A stretch of 64,000 bases of DNA from Vogesella fluminis (GCF_014652335.1 NZ_BMYP01000002.1:81450-145449), one strand, 5' to 3'. Positions 8,552 through 18,364 are shown, numbered from the stretch's first letter. The notes: generated by a model from the letters alone, not told the origin. Translations and numbers: made by a program.

Positions 8552-10304
8552 GGGCCGGCTCCTTGAACTGCAGGCGGTGCAGGTTGGCGTACAGGCCATC
8601 CTGCGCGATCAGTGCGGCGTGGTTACCGACTTCCGCAATACGGCCCTGGTGCATCACCACGATGCGGTCGGCATGCTCAATGGTGGACAGGCGGTGGGCG
8701 ATTACCAGCGTGGTGCGGTTCTGCATCAGGTTTTCCAGCGCCGCCTGCACCAGCCGTTCGGACTGGGTGTCCAGCGCGCTGGTGGCTTCGTCCAGGATCA
8801 GGATCGGCGCGTTTTTCAGCAGTGCACGGGCAATCGCCAGCCGCTGGCGCTGGCCACCGGACAGGCGCACGCCGTTTTCGCCGATCAGTGTGTCAAAGCC
8901 CTGCGGCATCGCCTCGATGAATTCCAGCGCGTTGGCGGCGCGGGCGGCCTCGACGATCTGCTCACGGCTGACTTCGCCGATGCGGCCGTAGGCAATGTTG
9001 GCCGCCACGCTGTCGTTGAACAGCACCACGTCCTGGCTGACCAGCGCAATGTGCTGGCGCAGGCTGGCGAGGGTGATGTCGGTCAGCGCAATGCCGTCCA
9101 GCGTAATCTGCCCCGCCGATGGCTCGTAGAAGCGCGGGATCAGGCTGACCAGCGTGGTCTTGCCGCTGCCGCTGGAGCCGACCAGCGCCACGGTCTCGCC
9201 CGGTTTGACGGCAAAGCGGATGTCCTGCAACGCCGGGCGCTCGGCGGCCGGATAGCTGAACTGCACATTGTCGAACAGCAGCTCGCCGCGCGTGCCCTGC
9301 AGGCGGCGGGTACCGTTATCCGGCTCGCCCTGCTCGTCGAGGAAGCCGAACACGCTCTCGGCGGCGGCCAGGCCTTTCTGCAGCGATTGCGAAATGCTGG
9401 TGATGCGCTTGACCGGTGCGAACAGCATCAGCATCGCGGTCAGGAAGGACATGAAGTCACCGGCGGTAAAGCTGCCGCTGTGGGCACGCAGCGCGGCAAA
9501 ATACAGGATCGCCGCCAGCGCGCAGGCGATGAACAGCTGGGTGACGCCGGTATTGGCCGACGAGGTGGCACTTTGCTTGACGCCGTTGTGGCGGATGGCC
9601 TCGGCCGTGCGCTGGAAGCGCTGTGCCTCGTAGCCTTCGCCGCCGTAGACCTTGACCACGCGGTGGCAGTCGATGGTCTCGCCCAGCACCTGGGTCAGCT
9701 GCGCGATGTTCTGCTGGTTCTGCCGCGACAGACCGCGCAAGCGCTTGCTGACCAGGCGCACGCACAGCGACACCACCGGCAGCACCGCGAGGCAGATCAG
9801 CGTCAGCTGCCAGTCGGTATAAAACAGCAGCCCCAGCAGGCCGATGATGGTGATGCCGTCCTTGACGGTGACGGTGATCACGTTGAAGCCGGCCTCGGTC
9901 ACCAGGTTGACGTCAAAGGCGATGCGCGACAGCAGGCGGCCGGACGGATGGTCGTCGTAGTAGTTCACCGGCAGGCGCACCAGCTTGGCAAACATCTCCT
10001 CGCGCAGCGACTGCACCAGATGGCCGGTCAGCCAGCTGGTGGAGTATTCGTTGATGTAGCTGGTAATGCCGCGCACCAGGAACAGGCCGACGATGGCCAG
10101 CGGCGCCCAGATCAGCGACGAGCCGTCCTTGTTGACGAAGCCGCCGTCGATCAGCGGTTTCATCAGCCGGGCAAAGGCCGGCTCGGTGGCGGCGGCGATA
10201 CTCATCGACAGCAGCGACACCAGAAAAACCTTCCAGTAAGGCTTCAGGTAGCCGAGCACCCGCTTGTAAAGCGCGAAACTGCTGGTCGCAGGGGTAGTTG
10301 TCAT
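8544..10304 (-). CDS. msbA: Lipid A export ATP-binding/permease MsbA
   Basis: 586 residues from ATG 10304 (an upstream in-frame TTG is less likely). It has the half-transporter layout: six membrane helices in residues 1-310, then an ATPase domain with Walker A GSSGSGKTT, signature LSGGQRQRLAIARALL, Walker B ILILDEAT and H-loop IAHRLSTI. MsbA flips core-lipid A across the inner membrane as a homodimer. Its position inside a run of core glycosyltransferases supports MsbA over a drug or protein exporter of the same family. The gap to the upstream GT4 is 59 bases, the largest inside this cluster, and could hold an internal promoter. Confidence 0.93.
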   Translation of the reverse strand: MTTTPATSSFALYKRVLGYLKPYWKVFLVSLLSMSIAAATEPAFARLMKPLIDGGFVNKDGSSLIWAPLAIVGLFLVRGITSYINEYSTSWLTGHLVQSLREEMFAKLVRLPVNYYDDHPSGRLLSRIAFDVNLVTEAGFNVITVTVKDGITIIGLLGLLFYTDWQLTLICLAVLPVVSLCVRLVSKRLRGLSRQNQQNIAQLTQVLGETIDCHRVVKVYGGEGYEAQRFQRTAEAIRHNGVKQSATSSANTGVTQLFIACALAAILYFAALRAHSGSFTAGDFMSFLTAMLMLFAPVKRITSISQSLQKGLAAAESVFGFLDEQGEPDNGTRRLQGTRGELLFDNVQFSYPAAERPALQDIRFAVKPGETVALVGSSGSGKTTLVSLIPRFYEPSAGQITLDGIALTDITLASLRQHIALVSQDVVLFNDSVAANIAYGRIGEVSREQIVEAARAANALEFIEAMPQGFDTLIGENGVRLSGGQRQRLAIARALLKNAPILILDEATSALDTQSERLVQAALENLMQNRTTLVIAHRLSTIEHADRIVVMHQGRIAEVGNHAALIAQDGLYANLHRLQFKEPAHD

Positions 10305-10363
10305 GCGGAAAACCAACGATAAAACAGACGATTATAAACCAGCCCGGCGCCAGCCGGGCCCTG

Positions 10364-11485
10364 TCACAACAAGCGCCGGTAGCAAGCCAGCAGACGCGCA
10401 GCCATCTTGTCCAGCGTCAGGTCGGCCACACTGTCGCGCGCCGCTGCGGCCAACCTTGGCCACTCGGCACGGCAGGCCAGCCAGCTGGCGATCTGCGCCT
10501 GCTGCGCCGGCGTATCCAGCGCGTCGGCCACCCAGCCGTTGTCGCCGTTGCGGATCAGCTCGGCGGCACCGCACTGCTGCGTGGTGAATACCGGCAAACC
10601 GGCGGCCAGCGCCTCGACACAGACGTTCGGAAACGGATCGTACAGGGTCGGCAGGATGAAGGCATCGGCCATGCCGTAAAACGGCTTGACGTCGTTCTGC
10701 GCGCCGCAAAAGCGCACGCGCGCGGCAATGCCCAGCATTGCGGCCAACCTTTGGTACTGCGCAGCATGCTTGTCGTGCCCCACCACCACCAGATGCACAT
10801 CCGGATGCGGCACGATGGCCTGCAAGGCCCGTGCCACGCCCTTGCGCTCGAAACCGGAGCCGACGTACAGCAGCAGCGGCGCGGAGGCCGGGATCTGCCA
10901 CTGCTCGCGCATCGCGGCACGGTGTTCGCGCAGCGACGGGTGAAACGCCGCGCTATCGACGCCGTTGTAGATCACGGCAAAACGCTCGTCCGGCAGGCCG
11001 AAGTAGTGCTGGATCTCGCGCTTCACCATCTGCGAATTGCAGATCACCGTTTTCAGGCGCGGATGCAGGAACATGCGCCGCTCCATCCATTGCACGTAGT
11101 GGTGATAGGGGTTCAGCAGCATGGCCAGCCGGCCCCGGCGCGACAGCACGCGGCGGCGCAGCTGCAGCCAGTGGCGGTGCACGCCGTCGCCGGCACGGTA
11201 GATGTCGCAGCCGGCGATGCGCTCGTGCGACTGCACCAGCTCGAAGCCTTCGCGCTGCCAGATACGGCGCGCGGCGCAGGCGAAGCCCCAGTCGCGCCAG
11301 ACGCTGCCGAGATAGAAAGGGTTGGCCGCAAAGGCGCGCACGCCGGAAAGCGATTCCCACTTGCGCGCGATCAGGTTCACCTCCAGCCCACCCTGCGCCG
11401 ACAGCGCCGACAGCGCACGGCTGACGAAGCGCTCGGCGCCGCCGGCCGGATTGTACTTCTGCCGTACGATCACCAGCCGCGTCAT
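10364..11485 (-). CDS. Glycosyltransferase family 4 (WaaG-like)
   Basis: 373 residues from ATG 11485, which overlaps the waaQ stop as ATGA; the longer upstream reading is out of character for the family. The opening VIVRQKYNPAGGAERFV is a GT4 acceptor-side glycine loop. The C-terminal donor domain has YVGSGFERKGVARAL and PTLYDPFPNVCVEALAAGLP. The arrangement next to waaQ resembles waaQG of enteric core operons, where WaaG adds the first outer-core glucose; that substrate is inference. It carries three copies of the repeated word (10446, 10740, 11320). Confidence 0.85.
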   Translation of the reverse strand: MTRLVIVRQKYNPAGGAERFVSRALSALSAQGGLEVNLIARKWESLSGVRAFAANPFYLGSVWRDWGFACAARRIWQREGFELVQSHERIAGCDIYRAGDGVHRHWLQLRRRVLSRRGRLAMLLNPYHHYVQWMERRMFLHPRLKTVICNSQMVKREIQHYFGLPDERFAVIYNGVDSAAFHPSLREHRAAMREQWQIPASAPLLLYVGSGFERKGVARALQAIVPHPDVHLVVVGHDKHAAQYQRLAAMLGIAARVRFCGAQNDVKPFYGMADAFILPTLYDPFPNVCVEALAAGLPVFTTQQCGAAELIRNGDNGWVADALDTPAQQAQIASWLACRAEWPRLAAAARDSVADLTLDKMAARLLACYRRLL

Positions 11486-12564
11486 GCGCCGACCTCGGCC
11501 ATCAGGCTGTTGAAGGCCGCCAGTACCTGCGCCTCGGTAATCAGTTCCAGGCATTCGCTGCGCTTGCCGCCGCCACAGCCGTCCTTGCCGCACGGGCGAC
11601 AGGGCAACTCGGTGCGCAGCAGGCGGTGCGGCACCTGCCACGGCCCCCACTCGATGTCGCCGGAGGGGCCGAACAGCGCCACGCACGGCGTCTGCATCGC
11701 CGCGGCGATGTGCATCGGCACCGAATCCATGCCGATGAAGGCCCGCGCGCCGTCGATGAGCGCCGCCAGCTCCTTCAGGCTCAGTTGTCCGGCCAGCGAG
11801 GCCACCGGTTGCGACAGCCGGCCGGTGATATCGGCCAGCATCGCCAGCTCCGCCGGATCCGGCGCCGCCGACAGCACCACCGTTTCGCCCTGCGCGCGCA
11901 ACTGCTTGATCAGCGCCGCCATGCGTGCGGCAGGCCAGGTCTTGAACAGCCAGCGCGAAGTCGGATGGATGAGCAGGTAGGAGCCGTTGACGCCCTGCGC
12001 CGCCAGCTTCTGGCGCACGCTCTGCTGCGCCGCCTCACCGGCCACCAGTTGCAGCCGGCGTCCGTCTGCCGCCGGATAAATGCCGAGACGGCGCAAGGCA
12101 TCGAGATGGATTTCCACGGTATGGCGGCGGTTGCCGCCGATCACCGGGTAACGATGGCTGAAGCTGCGAGCAAAGAACTTGCCGAAATTGCCGCCCGGCG
12201 CCACCGCCCAGCGCGGCCGCAGCATGCGGGCGAGCCAGGCGCCGCGCTTGTGTTCGGTCAGCTGGATCACCAGGTCGTAGTGCCGGGCCTTCAGCCCGGC
12301 CAGCAGCCGCCACTCGGCGGCCAGCTGGCCACGCAGGCCGAGCTTTTTCCACTGCCGGTCGATGGTGAACAGCTGCGACAGCGCCGGATGGCCGGACAGC
12401 ATGTCGCGGGTGTCGTGATACACCAGCGCGTCGATCTCGGCGTGCGGTGCGTGCGTCTTCAGCACCGACAGCACCGGCGACGACAACAGCACGTCGCCGT
12501 GGTGGCGCAGCTTGATGACCAGCACGCGGCGCACGGCGGACAGATCGATAGCGTCTTTGAGCAT
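11482..12564 (-). CDS. waaQ: LPS heptosyltransferase III-like (RfaQ/WaaQ)
   Basis: 360 residues. RRVLVIKLRHHGDVLLSSPV at residues 14-33 is the characteristic opening of the WaaQ branch of GT9. The donor site GMDSVPMHIAAAMQTP is followed by FGPSGDIEWGPW and a tail with CRPCGKDGCGGGKRSEC. WaaQ adds the branch heptose (HepIII) to HepII of the inner core. It begins 18 bases after ptsI, so the LPS genes may share a transcript with the PTS genes upstream. Confidence 0.85.
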   Translation of the reverse strand: MLKDAIDLSAVRRVLVIKLRHHGDVLLSSPVLSVLKTHAPHAEIDALVYHDTRDMLSGHPALSQLFTIDRQWKKLGLRGQLAAEWRLLAGLKARHYDLVIQLTEHKRGAWLARMLRPRWAVAPGGNFGKFFARSFSHRYPVIGGNRRHTVEIHLDALRRLGIYPAADGRRLQLVAGEAAQQSVRQKLAAQGVNGSYLLIHPTSRWLFKTWPAARMAALIKQLRAQGETVVLSAAPDPAELAMLADITGRLSQPVASLAGQLSLKELAALIDGARAFIGMDSVPMHIAAAMQTPCVALFGPSGDIEWGPWQVPHRLLRTELPCRPCGKDGCGGGKRSECLELITEAQVLAAFNSLMAEVGA

Positions 12565-12582
12565 GAAAAGAAAAAAGCCGGA

Positions 12583-14322
12583 TCAGGCGTCCGGCCCGGC
12601 ATTCAGTTGTTGCAGAAGATCGGCGATTCTATCAGGGTCTTCGCTGCGAAGCATGCGCGCGACGAGCGGCCCCACCTCGTCGAGGTGGCTGGACAGCACC
12701 TTCTGCTTCACGTCCAGCAGGTTGGCCGGGTGCATCGAGAAGCGGCGCAGGCCCATGCCCAGCAGCAGCCGGGTCAGGCGCGCGTCGCCGGCCATCTCGC
12801 CGCACACCGATACCGGCACCCCGGCCTTGCTGGCGGTCTTGATGGTGTAGGAGATCAGCTTCAGCACCGCCGGATGGATCGGATCGTACAGGTGGCTGAC
12901 GGTGTCGTCGTTGCGGTCGATCGCCAGCGTGTACTGGATCAGGTCGTTGGTGCCGATGGAGAGGAAGTCGACATGCTTGATGAAGCTGCCCACCACCAGC
13001 GCCGCCGACGGGATTTCGATCATGGCGCCGACTTCCACCGCCTCGGCAAAGGCGATGCCCTCGGCGCGCAGCTCGGCCTTGGCGTACTCCAGCTGGCTGA
13101 GTGACTGTTTCAGCTCGCTCAGACTGTTGATCATCGGGAACAGGATGCGCAGCTTGCCGAAGGCCGAGGCGCGCAGCAGCGCGCGCAGCTGGGCGCGGAA
13201 CATCAGCGGCTCGGCCAGGCACAGGCGGATGCCGGTCAGCCCCAGCGCCGGGTTTTCCGCCAGCTGGTGATTGAGCCAGCGCGGGCTCTTGTCGGCGCCC
13301 AGATCCATGGTGCGCACCGTCACCGGCGCACCGCCGGTCAGCTCTGCCACCATGCGGTAGGCTTCGAACTGCTCATCCTCCGACGGCAGGCTGTCACGGC
13401 CGAGGAACAGGAATTCGCTGCGGAACAGGCCGATACCGACGGCACCGGCGTCCAGCACGTTGGCCGCATCCTGCGGCAGTTCGATATTGGCCAGCAGCTC
13501 GATCGGCGTGCCGTCCCCGGTGATGGCATCGGTCTTGCGGATGCTGGACAGCTTGCGCCGCGCCTCGATGCAGGCCCGCTGCCGGCGGCGGTATTCGGCC
13601 TGAACCGTCGGCTCCGGGTCGATCAGCAGCACACCCTGCTGGCCGTCGACGATGATCAGCTCATCCTCGCGCACCAGCTCGCGCGCGTGATGCAGCGCGA
13701 TCACCGACGGCAGATCGAGGCTGCGGCCGAGAATGGCGGTGTGGCTGGTGGCGCCGCCGACATCGGTGACGAAGGCGGCAACGCTGGAATCCTTGAAATA
13801 GACCATGTCGGCCGGCGACAGGTCGTGCGCGACAAGAATGGTGTCGCCGTCCAGCCCTTCCGACAACTGCAGCTCGGTGGTATGACCGCCGAGGTTCTTG
13901 AACACGCGCTCCACCACCTGCAGCACGTCGTGCTTGCGTTCGCGCAGGTAGTCTTCCTCGATGGCGTCGAACTGCTCGACAAGGGTGTCGCACTGCTGTT
14001 TCAGCGCCCACTCCGCATTGCAGCGCAGGCTGGCAATCAGCTCACGCGGTTCGCGCGTCAGGGTCACGTCCGACAGCAGCATGATGTGCAGCGACAGGAA
14101 GGCCCCAAGCTCGGCCGGGGCGTTTTCCGGGATGCTGCCCCACAGCATTTCCAGTTGCTTGCGCGTGGCCCGCACCGCCTGATCGAAACGCTGCTGTTCC
14201 GCCGTGATTTCGTGGTCGTCGATGCTGTAATGCACCACGTCATCCATGCTTTGCGACAACAGGCGGGCACGGCCGATGGCGATGCCGCCACCGATCGGAA
14301 CCCCGTGCAAAACGATGCTCAT
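12583..14322 (-). CDS. ptsI: PTS enzyme I (phosphoenolpyruvate-protein phosphotransferase)
   Basis: 579 residues, standard length. GGATSHTAILGRSLDLP holds the phosphorylated histidine (about residue 193). The PEP-binding barrel has FRSEFLF, MDLGADKSPRW and VCGEMAGD. It takes phosphate from PEP and passes it to HPr. A good ribosome site (GGAGAGGGCGCAAC-ATG) precedes the start. It lies 45 bases after ptsH. No sugar-specific membrane EIIBC is nearby, so the chain probably has a regulatory role. Confidence 0.95.
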   Translation of the reverse strand: MSIVLHGVPIGGGIAIGRARLLSQSMDDVVHYSIDDHEITAEQQRFDQAVRATRKQLEMLWGSIPENAPAELGAFLSLHIMLLSDVTLTREPRELIASLRCNAEWALKQQCDTLVEQFDAIEEDYLRERKHDVLQVVERVFKNLGGHTTELQLSEGLDGDTILVAHDLSPADMVYFKDSSVAAFVTDVGGATSHTAILGRSLDLPSVIALHHARELVREDELIIVDGQQGVLLIDPEPTVQAEYRRRQRACIEARRKLSSIRKTDAITGDGTPIELLANIELPQDAANVLDAGAVGIGLFRSEFLFLGRDSLPSEDEQFEAYRMVAELTGGAPVTVRTMDLGADKSPRWLNHQLAENPALGLTGIRLCLAEPLMFRAQLRALLRASAFGKLRILFPMINSLSELKQSLSQLEYAKAELRAEGIAFAEAVEVGAMIEIPSAALVVGSFIKHVDFLSIGTNDLIQYTLAIDRNDDTVSHLYDPIHPAVLKLISYTIKTASKAGVPVSVCGEMAGDARLTRLLLGMGLRRFSMHPANLLDVKQKVLSSHLDEVGPLVARMLRSEDPDRIADLLQQLNAGPDA

Positions 14323-14367
14323 GTTGCGCCCTCTCCCCTATCCGATACCTGTTCTTGTTGCGGGCGG

Positions 14368-14637
14368 TTATTCCGCCTCGTCAAAGCGGTTGCTGATCAG
14401 CTCGACCAGGGCCGCCATGGCGAGATCTTCGTCCTCGCCATTGGTTTCCAGCTCGATTTGCGAGCCTTTTGCCGCCGCCAGCATCATCACCCCCATGATG
14501 CTCTTGCCGTTGACGCGGCGGCCGTTGCGCGCGATCCAGACTTCGGCCTTGAAACGGCTGGCGGTCTGGGTGAACTTGCTGGAGGCACGTGCATGCAGGC
14601 CCAGCTTGTTGATGATCTCGATTTGCTGTGTTTTCAT
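14368..14637 (-). CDS. ptsH: Phosphocarrier protein HPr
   Basis: 89 residues. NKLGLHARAS places the phospho-acceptor His at residue 15. VNGKSIMGVMMLAAAKGS contains the Ser46-type regulatory site that HPr kinase modifies in many proteobacteria; no hprK is in this window. The start overlaps the EIIA stop as ATGA. It relays phosphate from EI to the adjacent EIIA. Confidence 0.95.
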   Translation of the reverse strand: MKTQQIEIINKLGLHARASSKFTQTASRFKAEVWIARNGRRVNGKSIMGVMMLAAAKGSQIELETNGEDEDLAMAALVELISNRFDEAE

Positions 14638-15032
14638 TGTTTTCCCTCGGGCATGACGTAGTAAACGCCTTCCAGTCCCCCCGTAATCGCCTTGCTGACC
14701 ACCACCTCCAGCGGCTGCGCACAGTAGCTCAGTGCCCGCACCAGCATCGGCAGGTTGACGCCGGCGACGACCTCGACCACGCCGCGCTGGCGCAAGCGGC
14801 TGGCAATATTGCAGGGCGTACCGCCGAGCATGTCGCTCAACACCAGCACACCGCTGCCGTCATTGATCCTGTCGATCAATGCCTGCGCATCCTGCAACCG
14901 TGCGTCGGGACTATCCTGCTTCTCGACGCCGAGGATGGCCAGATTGTCCGGCACACGCCCCAGCACATGCCGCGCACAGTCGGCCAGACACAAGCCCAGC
15001 TCGCCATGCGAAATGATCAGTACACCTACCAT
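14634..15032 (-). CDS. PTS EIIA component, mannose family
   Basis: 132 residues. VGVLIISHGELG puts the phospho-histidine at residue 9, as in the EIIA domain of mannose-type PTS. SDMLGGTPCNIA is the second family motif. As a stand-alone EIIA beside HPr and EI, without EIIB/C/D genes, it fits the betaproteobacterial arrangement in which the PTS acts mainly in regulation. It is first of a three-gene set (EIIA-HPr-EI). Confidence 0.9.
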   Translation of the reverse strand: MVGVLIISHGELGLCLADCARHVLGRVPDNLAILGVEKQDSPDARLQDAQALIDRINDGSGVLVLSDMLGGTPCNIASRLRQRGVVEVVAGVNLPMLVRALSYCAQPLEVVVSKAITGGLEGVYYVMPEGKQ

Positions 15033-15077
15033 GATTGTCTTGCTCCGGACGAGCCGGCATTGCCCGCGTTATGACCT

Positions 15078-15100
15078 GGTGACGGTACCGCGCCGTCACC
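15078..15100. terminator. Hairpin between cysG and the PTS genes
   Basis: GGTGACGG (15078-15085) pairs with CCGTCACC (15093-15100) around a 7-base loop, in the 77-base gap after the cysG stop on the minus strand. There is no clear T-run, so it could be an attenuating terminator or an mRNA-stabilising stem. Confidence 0.4.
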
Positions 15101-15109
15101 GCCCTGGAT

Positions 15110-16525
15110 TCACTGCTGCGCGTCGGGGGTCAGCACGACCTCCTCGACATCGCGGAACCAGCCCAGCCGCGACGACAGCGCCACCACGTCACCGACGATG
15201 ATCAGTGCCGGCGAGGCGATGCCGCTCTGCGCGATCTTGGCCGGCAGGCTGGCCAGCGTGCCGACCACGGTACGCTGCTGCGCGGTGGTGGCGCGATGCA
15301 CCACCGCCGCCGGCGTGGTCGCCGCCTTGCCGTGCGCGATGAAGGCGTCGCAGATTTCGGCCGCCATCGCCAGTCCCATGTACACCACCACCGTCTGATC
15401 CGGGCGCGTCAGCGCCGGCCAGTCCAGTTGAATGCTGTCGTCTTTTTTATGGCCGGTAACGAACACCACTGACTGTGCGTGATCGCGGTGGGTCAGCGGA
15501 ATGCCGGCGTAGGCTGCGGCACCGCTGGCCGAGGTGATGCCGGGCACCACCTCGAACGGGATGCGGTGCCCGGCCAGCAGCTCGATTTCCTCGCCGCCAC
15601 GCCCGAAAGTGAACGGATCGCCGCCTTTCAGCCGCAACACGCGCTTGCCTTCCTGCGCCAGCCGCACCAGCAGCGTGTTGATTTCCTCCTGCGGCATGGC
15701 ATGGTTGGCGCGCTGCTTGCCGACAAAAATGCGCTGCGCATCGCGGCGCACCAGCTCCATCAGCTCCGGTGCCACCAGGTTGTCGTACAGCACCACATCG
15801 GCCTGCTGCATCAGGCGCAAGGCGCGGAAGGTGAGCAGATCGGGGTTGCCGGGGCCGGCACCCACCAGGTACACCGCACCGGACGGCGTGCTGTCGCCTG
15901 CGGCCAACCTTTGCAGCAGGTCGGCCTCGGCGGCGCGCTCGTCGCCGTTCATCACCTGCTCTGCCAGCGGCCCCTCCAGCACCGCCTCCCAGAACGCGCG
16001 CCGCTCCTCGACATTGCCGAAGCGCGCCTTGACCCGGTCGCGAAAGCGCGCGGCGAACTGCGCCAGGCGGCCGAAACCGGCCGGAATCAGGCTTTCCAGC
16101 CGTGCGCGGATCAACCGCGCCAGCACCGGCACGCCGCCGCCGGTCGACACCGCGATCACCAGCGGCGAGCGGTCGACGATGGCCGGCGTGATGTAGCTGG
16201 ACAGCTCGGGGTCATCCACCACGTTGACCGGAATGCCCTGCGCCTGCGCCGTCTGCGACACCAGGCGATTGACCTCGCGGTCGCTGGTGGCGGCCACCAC
16301 CAGCCGCTGGCCGCCGACCTGTGCCGGCAGGAAACAGGCATCGATATGGCACACCTCGCCGGCCGCCGCCATCTCCGCCAGCTCCGGCACCAATTGCGGC
16401 GCCACCACCGTCAGCCGGGCGCCGGCCGACTGCAACAGGCGCGCCTTGCGCACCGCCACCTCGCCGCCGCCGACCAGCAGGCACGGCTCGCCGGCAAGGC
16501 GCATGAAAATCGGAAAATACTCCAC
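15110..16525 (-). CDS. cysG: Siroheme synthase CysG (trifunctional)
   Basis: 471 residues from a GTG at 16525. That start is chosen because AGGAG lies six bases upstream and the product then begins (V/M)EYFPIFMRLAGEPC, as CysG proteins do. Residues 1-210 form the NAD-dependent dehydrogenase/ferrochelatase part (VGGGEVAVRKARLL). The C-terminal uroporphyrinogen-III methyltransferase has VGAGPGNPDLLTFRAL and LKGGDPFTFGRGGEE. It makes siroheme, the cofactor of sulfite and nitrite reductases. The repeated word falls in the linker between the two halves (15900). Confidence 0.95.
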   Translation of the reverse strand: MEYFPIFMRLAGEPCLLVGGGEVAVRKARLLQSAGARLTVVAPQLVPELAEMAAAGEVCHIDACFLPAQVGGQRLVVAATSDREVNRLVSQTAQAQGIPVNVVDDPELSSYITPAIVDRSPLVIAVSTGGGVPVLARLIRARLESLIPAGFGRLAQFAARFRDRVKARFGNVEERRAFWEAVLEGPLAEQVMNGDERAAEADLLQRLAAGDSTPSGAVYLVGAGPGNPDLLTFRALRLMQQADVVLYDNLVAPELMELVRRDAQRIFVGKQRANHAMPQEEINTLLVRLAQEGKRVLRLKGGDPFTFGRGGEEIELLAGHRIPFEVVPGITSASGAAAYAGIPLTHRDHAQSVVFVTGHKKDDSIQLDWPALTRPDQTVVVYMGLAMAAEICDAFIAHGKAATTPAAVVHRATTAQQRTVVGTLASLPAKIAQSGIASPALIIVGDVVALSSRLGWFRDVEEVVLTPDAQQ

Positions 16526-16696
16526 GGAATGCTCCTGTAGCCAATCCCGGCAGAATACTCCAGCCGGCGCAGCTTGGCGATGCCTGCCCGCCCGCCGGCA
16601 ACGGATATCTCCGCACATGGCATTCAGGTACTATGCTGGATCATTACCCGGATTTGCCATTGCCCGCCATGCGGTCATGGCCTGCAGGAGCACCGC

Positions 16697-18364
16697 GTGT
16701 TCGCCCAAGCCACTCTCGAAACCGTCCTCGGCGCGCTGCCGGCCGGCTATCTGCTGCTCGACCTGTCGCGGCAGGTCGTTTTTGTCAGCGAGCGCTTCAG
16801 CATTGCCTGCCACGGCAGAGCGCTGCCCGCCGCCGGCCGCCCGTTGCCCGCCACCTTGCTGCCGCAGGCAGTGCTGCAGCGCCTCGATCAGCCCGATGAC
16901 AAGGGGTTGACGCTGCCGGCAGACGGTCTGCTGCTGGAATGGCTGGTCACACCGCTGCAAGACGGCTGGCTGATCAGCGTGCGCGAGGACCGTCATGCCT
17001 TCCGCACCCTGGTCGACAACTCGCCGGACATCATTACCCGCTACGACCCCGACCTGCGCTGCCGCTTCATCAACAACACGCTGCGCCGGTTTTCGCCGAC
17101 ACCGGCGACGGAGCACATCGGTCGCACACTGGAAGAACGACGGCTGCCGGCACAGCTGAAGGATGCCATCCGCCACAATGCACTGCAGGTGATCGCCAGC
17201 GGCAAGCCGCAGCGCTTCATCAGCGAGCTGAGCCTGCCGCAGCAACTCTATGTGTTCGAATCGAGACTGCTGCCGGAGTTCGACGACGCCGGCCAGCTGC
17301 AGTCGCTGCTCTGCATCGACCGCGACATCAGCGAGCAGCATGCCACCCGGCAGTGGGAAGCCGACGAAAACCGGCTGCTGGAGATGATCGCCAACGACCG
17401 GCCGCTGCCGGAAGTGATGGGCTGGACCTGCCAGATGATCGAAAACCAGCTCAGCGGCACGATGTGCAGCATCATGCTGCTGGACGAGACCGGCGAACGG
17501 CTGCACCTGGCAGCGGCACCGTCGCTGGCCAGCGAATACAAGCAGGCCATCGACGGCCTGCCGATCGGTGAGGGCGTCGGCTCCTGCGGCACCGCCGCGC
17601 GGCGCGGCGAAGCGGTGATCGTCAGCGACATCGCCCACGACCCGCTATGGCAGGACTACCGCGAACTGGCCGCCGGCAACAACCTCGCCGCCTGCTGGTC
17701 GCAACCGATCCTGGCGCAGGACGGCAAGGTGCTCGGCACCTTCGCCATTTACCATGACCACCCCTGCACGCCGAAGCAGCACGTACTGGACATCGTGCGC
17801 CGTACCTCGCACCTGATGGCGATTGCCATCCAGCAGGAGCAGCGTGCCACCGCACTGTACCGGCTGGCGACGCAGGACGGTCTGACCGGCCTTGCCAACC
17901 GCCGCCATTTTCTCGACCTTGCCTCGCAGCGCCTGCGCGAAGCCAGCCATCACGGCAAGTCGTTCAGCCTGCTGATGATGGATCTCGACCACTTCAAGCG
18001 CGTCAACGACAACCACGGTCACGATGGCGGTGACGTGGTGCTGCAGGCCTTCGCCCAGTGCGTGAAGGGCACGCTGCGCGCCAGCGACCTGGTGTGCCGC
18101 ATGGGCGGCGAGGAGTTTGCCGCCATCCTGCCCGACACCCCGGCCGGCGAGGCGCTGGTGGTGGCGAAACGGCTGCGCAACGCCATCGCCGCGCTGCCGA
18201 TCGCGCACCAGGACCACACCATCCCGATCACGGTCAGCATCGGTATCGCCTCGCTGTCGCCGGCCTGCCGCGAACTGGGTGAGCTGATCCGCCGTGCCGA
18301 TCTGGCGCTGTACCAGGCCAAGGCCAAGGGACGCAACCGCGTCTGCGTCGCCGAGTCGCTGTAA
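16697..18364 (+). CDS. PAS-GAF-GGDEF diguanylate cyclase
   Basis: 555 residues from a GTG at 16697, preferred because GGAG lies six bases upstream; an in-frame ATG 123 bases earlier gives an unlikely N-terminus. Domains: a short N-terminal PAS-like region (1-95), PAS (about 100-215, TLVDNSPDIITRYDP), GAF (220-385, with GVGSCGTAARRGE and PLWQDYRELA typical of GAF-2) and GGDEF (390-550). The catalytic GGEEF is intact at about 470, and RASD five residues before it is a c-di-GMP inhibitory site. No membrane segment is seen. It is a cytosolic cyclase sensing an unknown ligand, divergent from cysG and convergent with polA. Confidence 0.92.
   Translation: MFAQATLETVLGALPAGYLLLDLSRQVVFVSERFSIACHGRALPAAGRPLPATLLPQAVLQRLDQPDDKGLTLPADGLLLEWLVTPLQDGWLISVREDRHAFRTLVDNSPDIITRYDPDLRCRFINNTLRRFSPTPATEHIGRTLEERRLPAQLKDAIRHNALQVIASGKPQRFISELSLPQQLYVFESRLLPEFDDAGQLQSLLCIDRDISEQHATRQWEADENRLLEMIANDRPLPEVMGWTCQMIENQLSGTMCSIMLLDETGERLHLAAAPSLASEYKQAIDGLPIGEGVGSCGTAARRGEAVIVSDIAHDPLWQDYRELAAGNNLAACWSQPILAQDGKVLGTFAIYHDHPCTPKQHVLDIVRRTSHLMAIAIQQEQRATALYRLATQDGLTGLANRRHFLDLASQRLREASHHGKSFSLLMMDLDHFKRVNDNHGHDGGDVVLQAFAQCVKGTLRASDLVCRMGGEEFAAILPDTPAGEALVVAKRLRNAIAALPIAHQDHTIPITVSIGIASLSPACRELGELIRRADLALYQAKAKGRNRVCVAESL

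Noticed and set aside
8262..10322. 686-codon open frame on the plus strand opposite msbA
   Set aside because: It mirrors msbA codon by codon and has Arg/Gln/His-rich composition with no domain. It is a GC-bias shadow. The same applies to long antisense frames opposite ampG (33065-35122), polA (19571-21175) and the OMP-hemF region (25438-27225).
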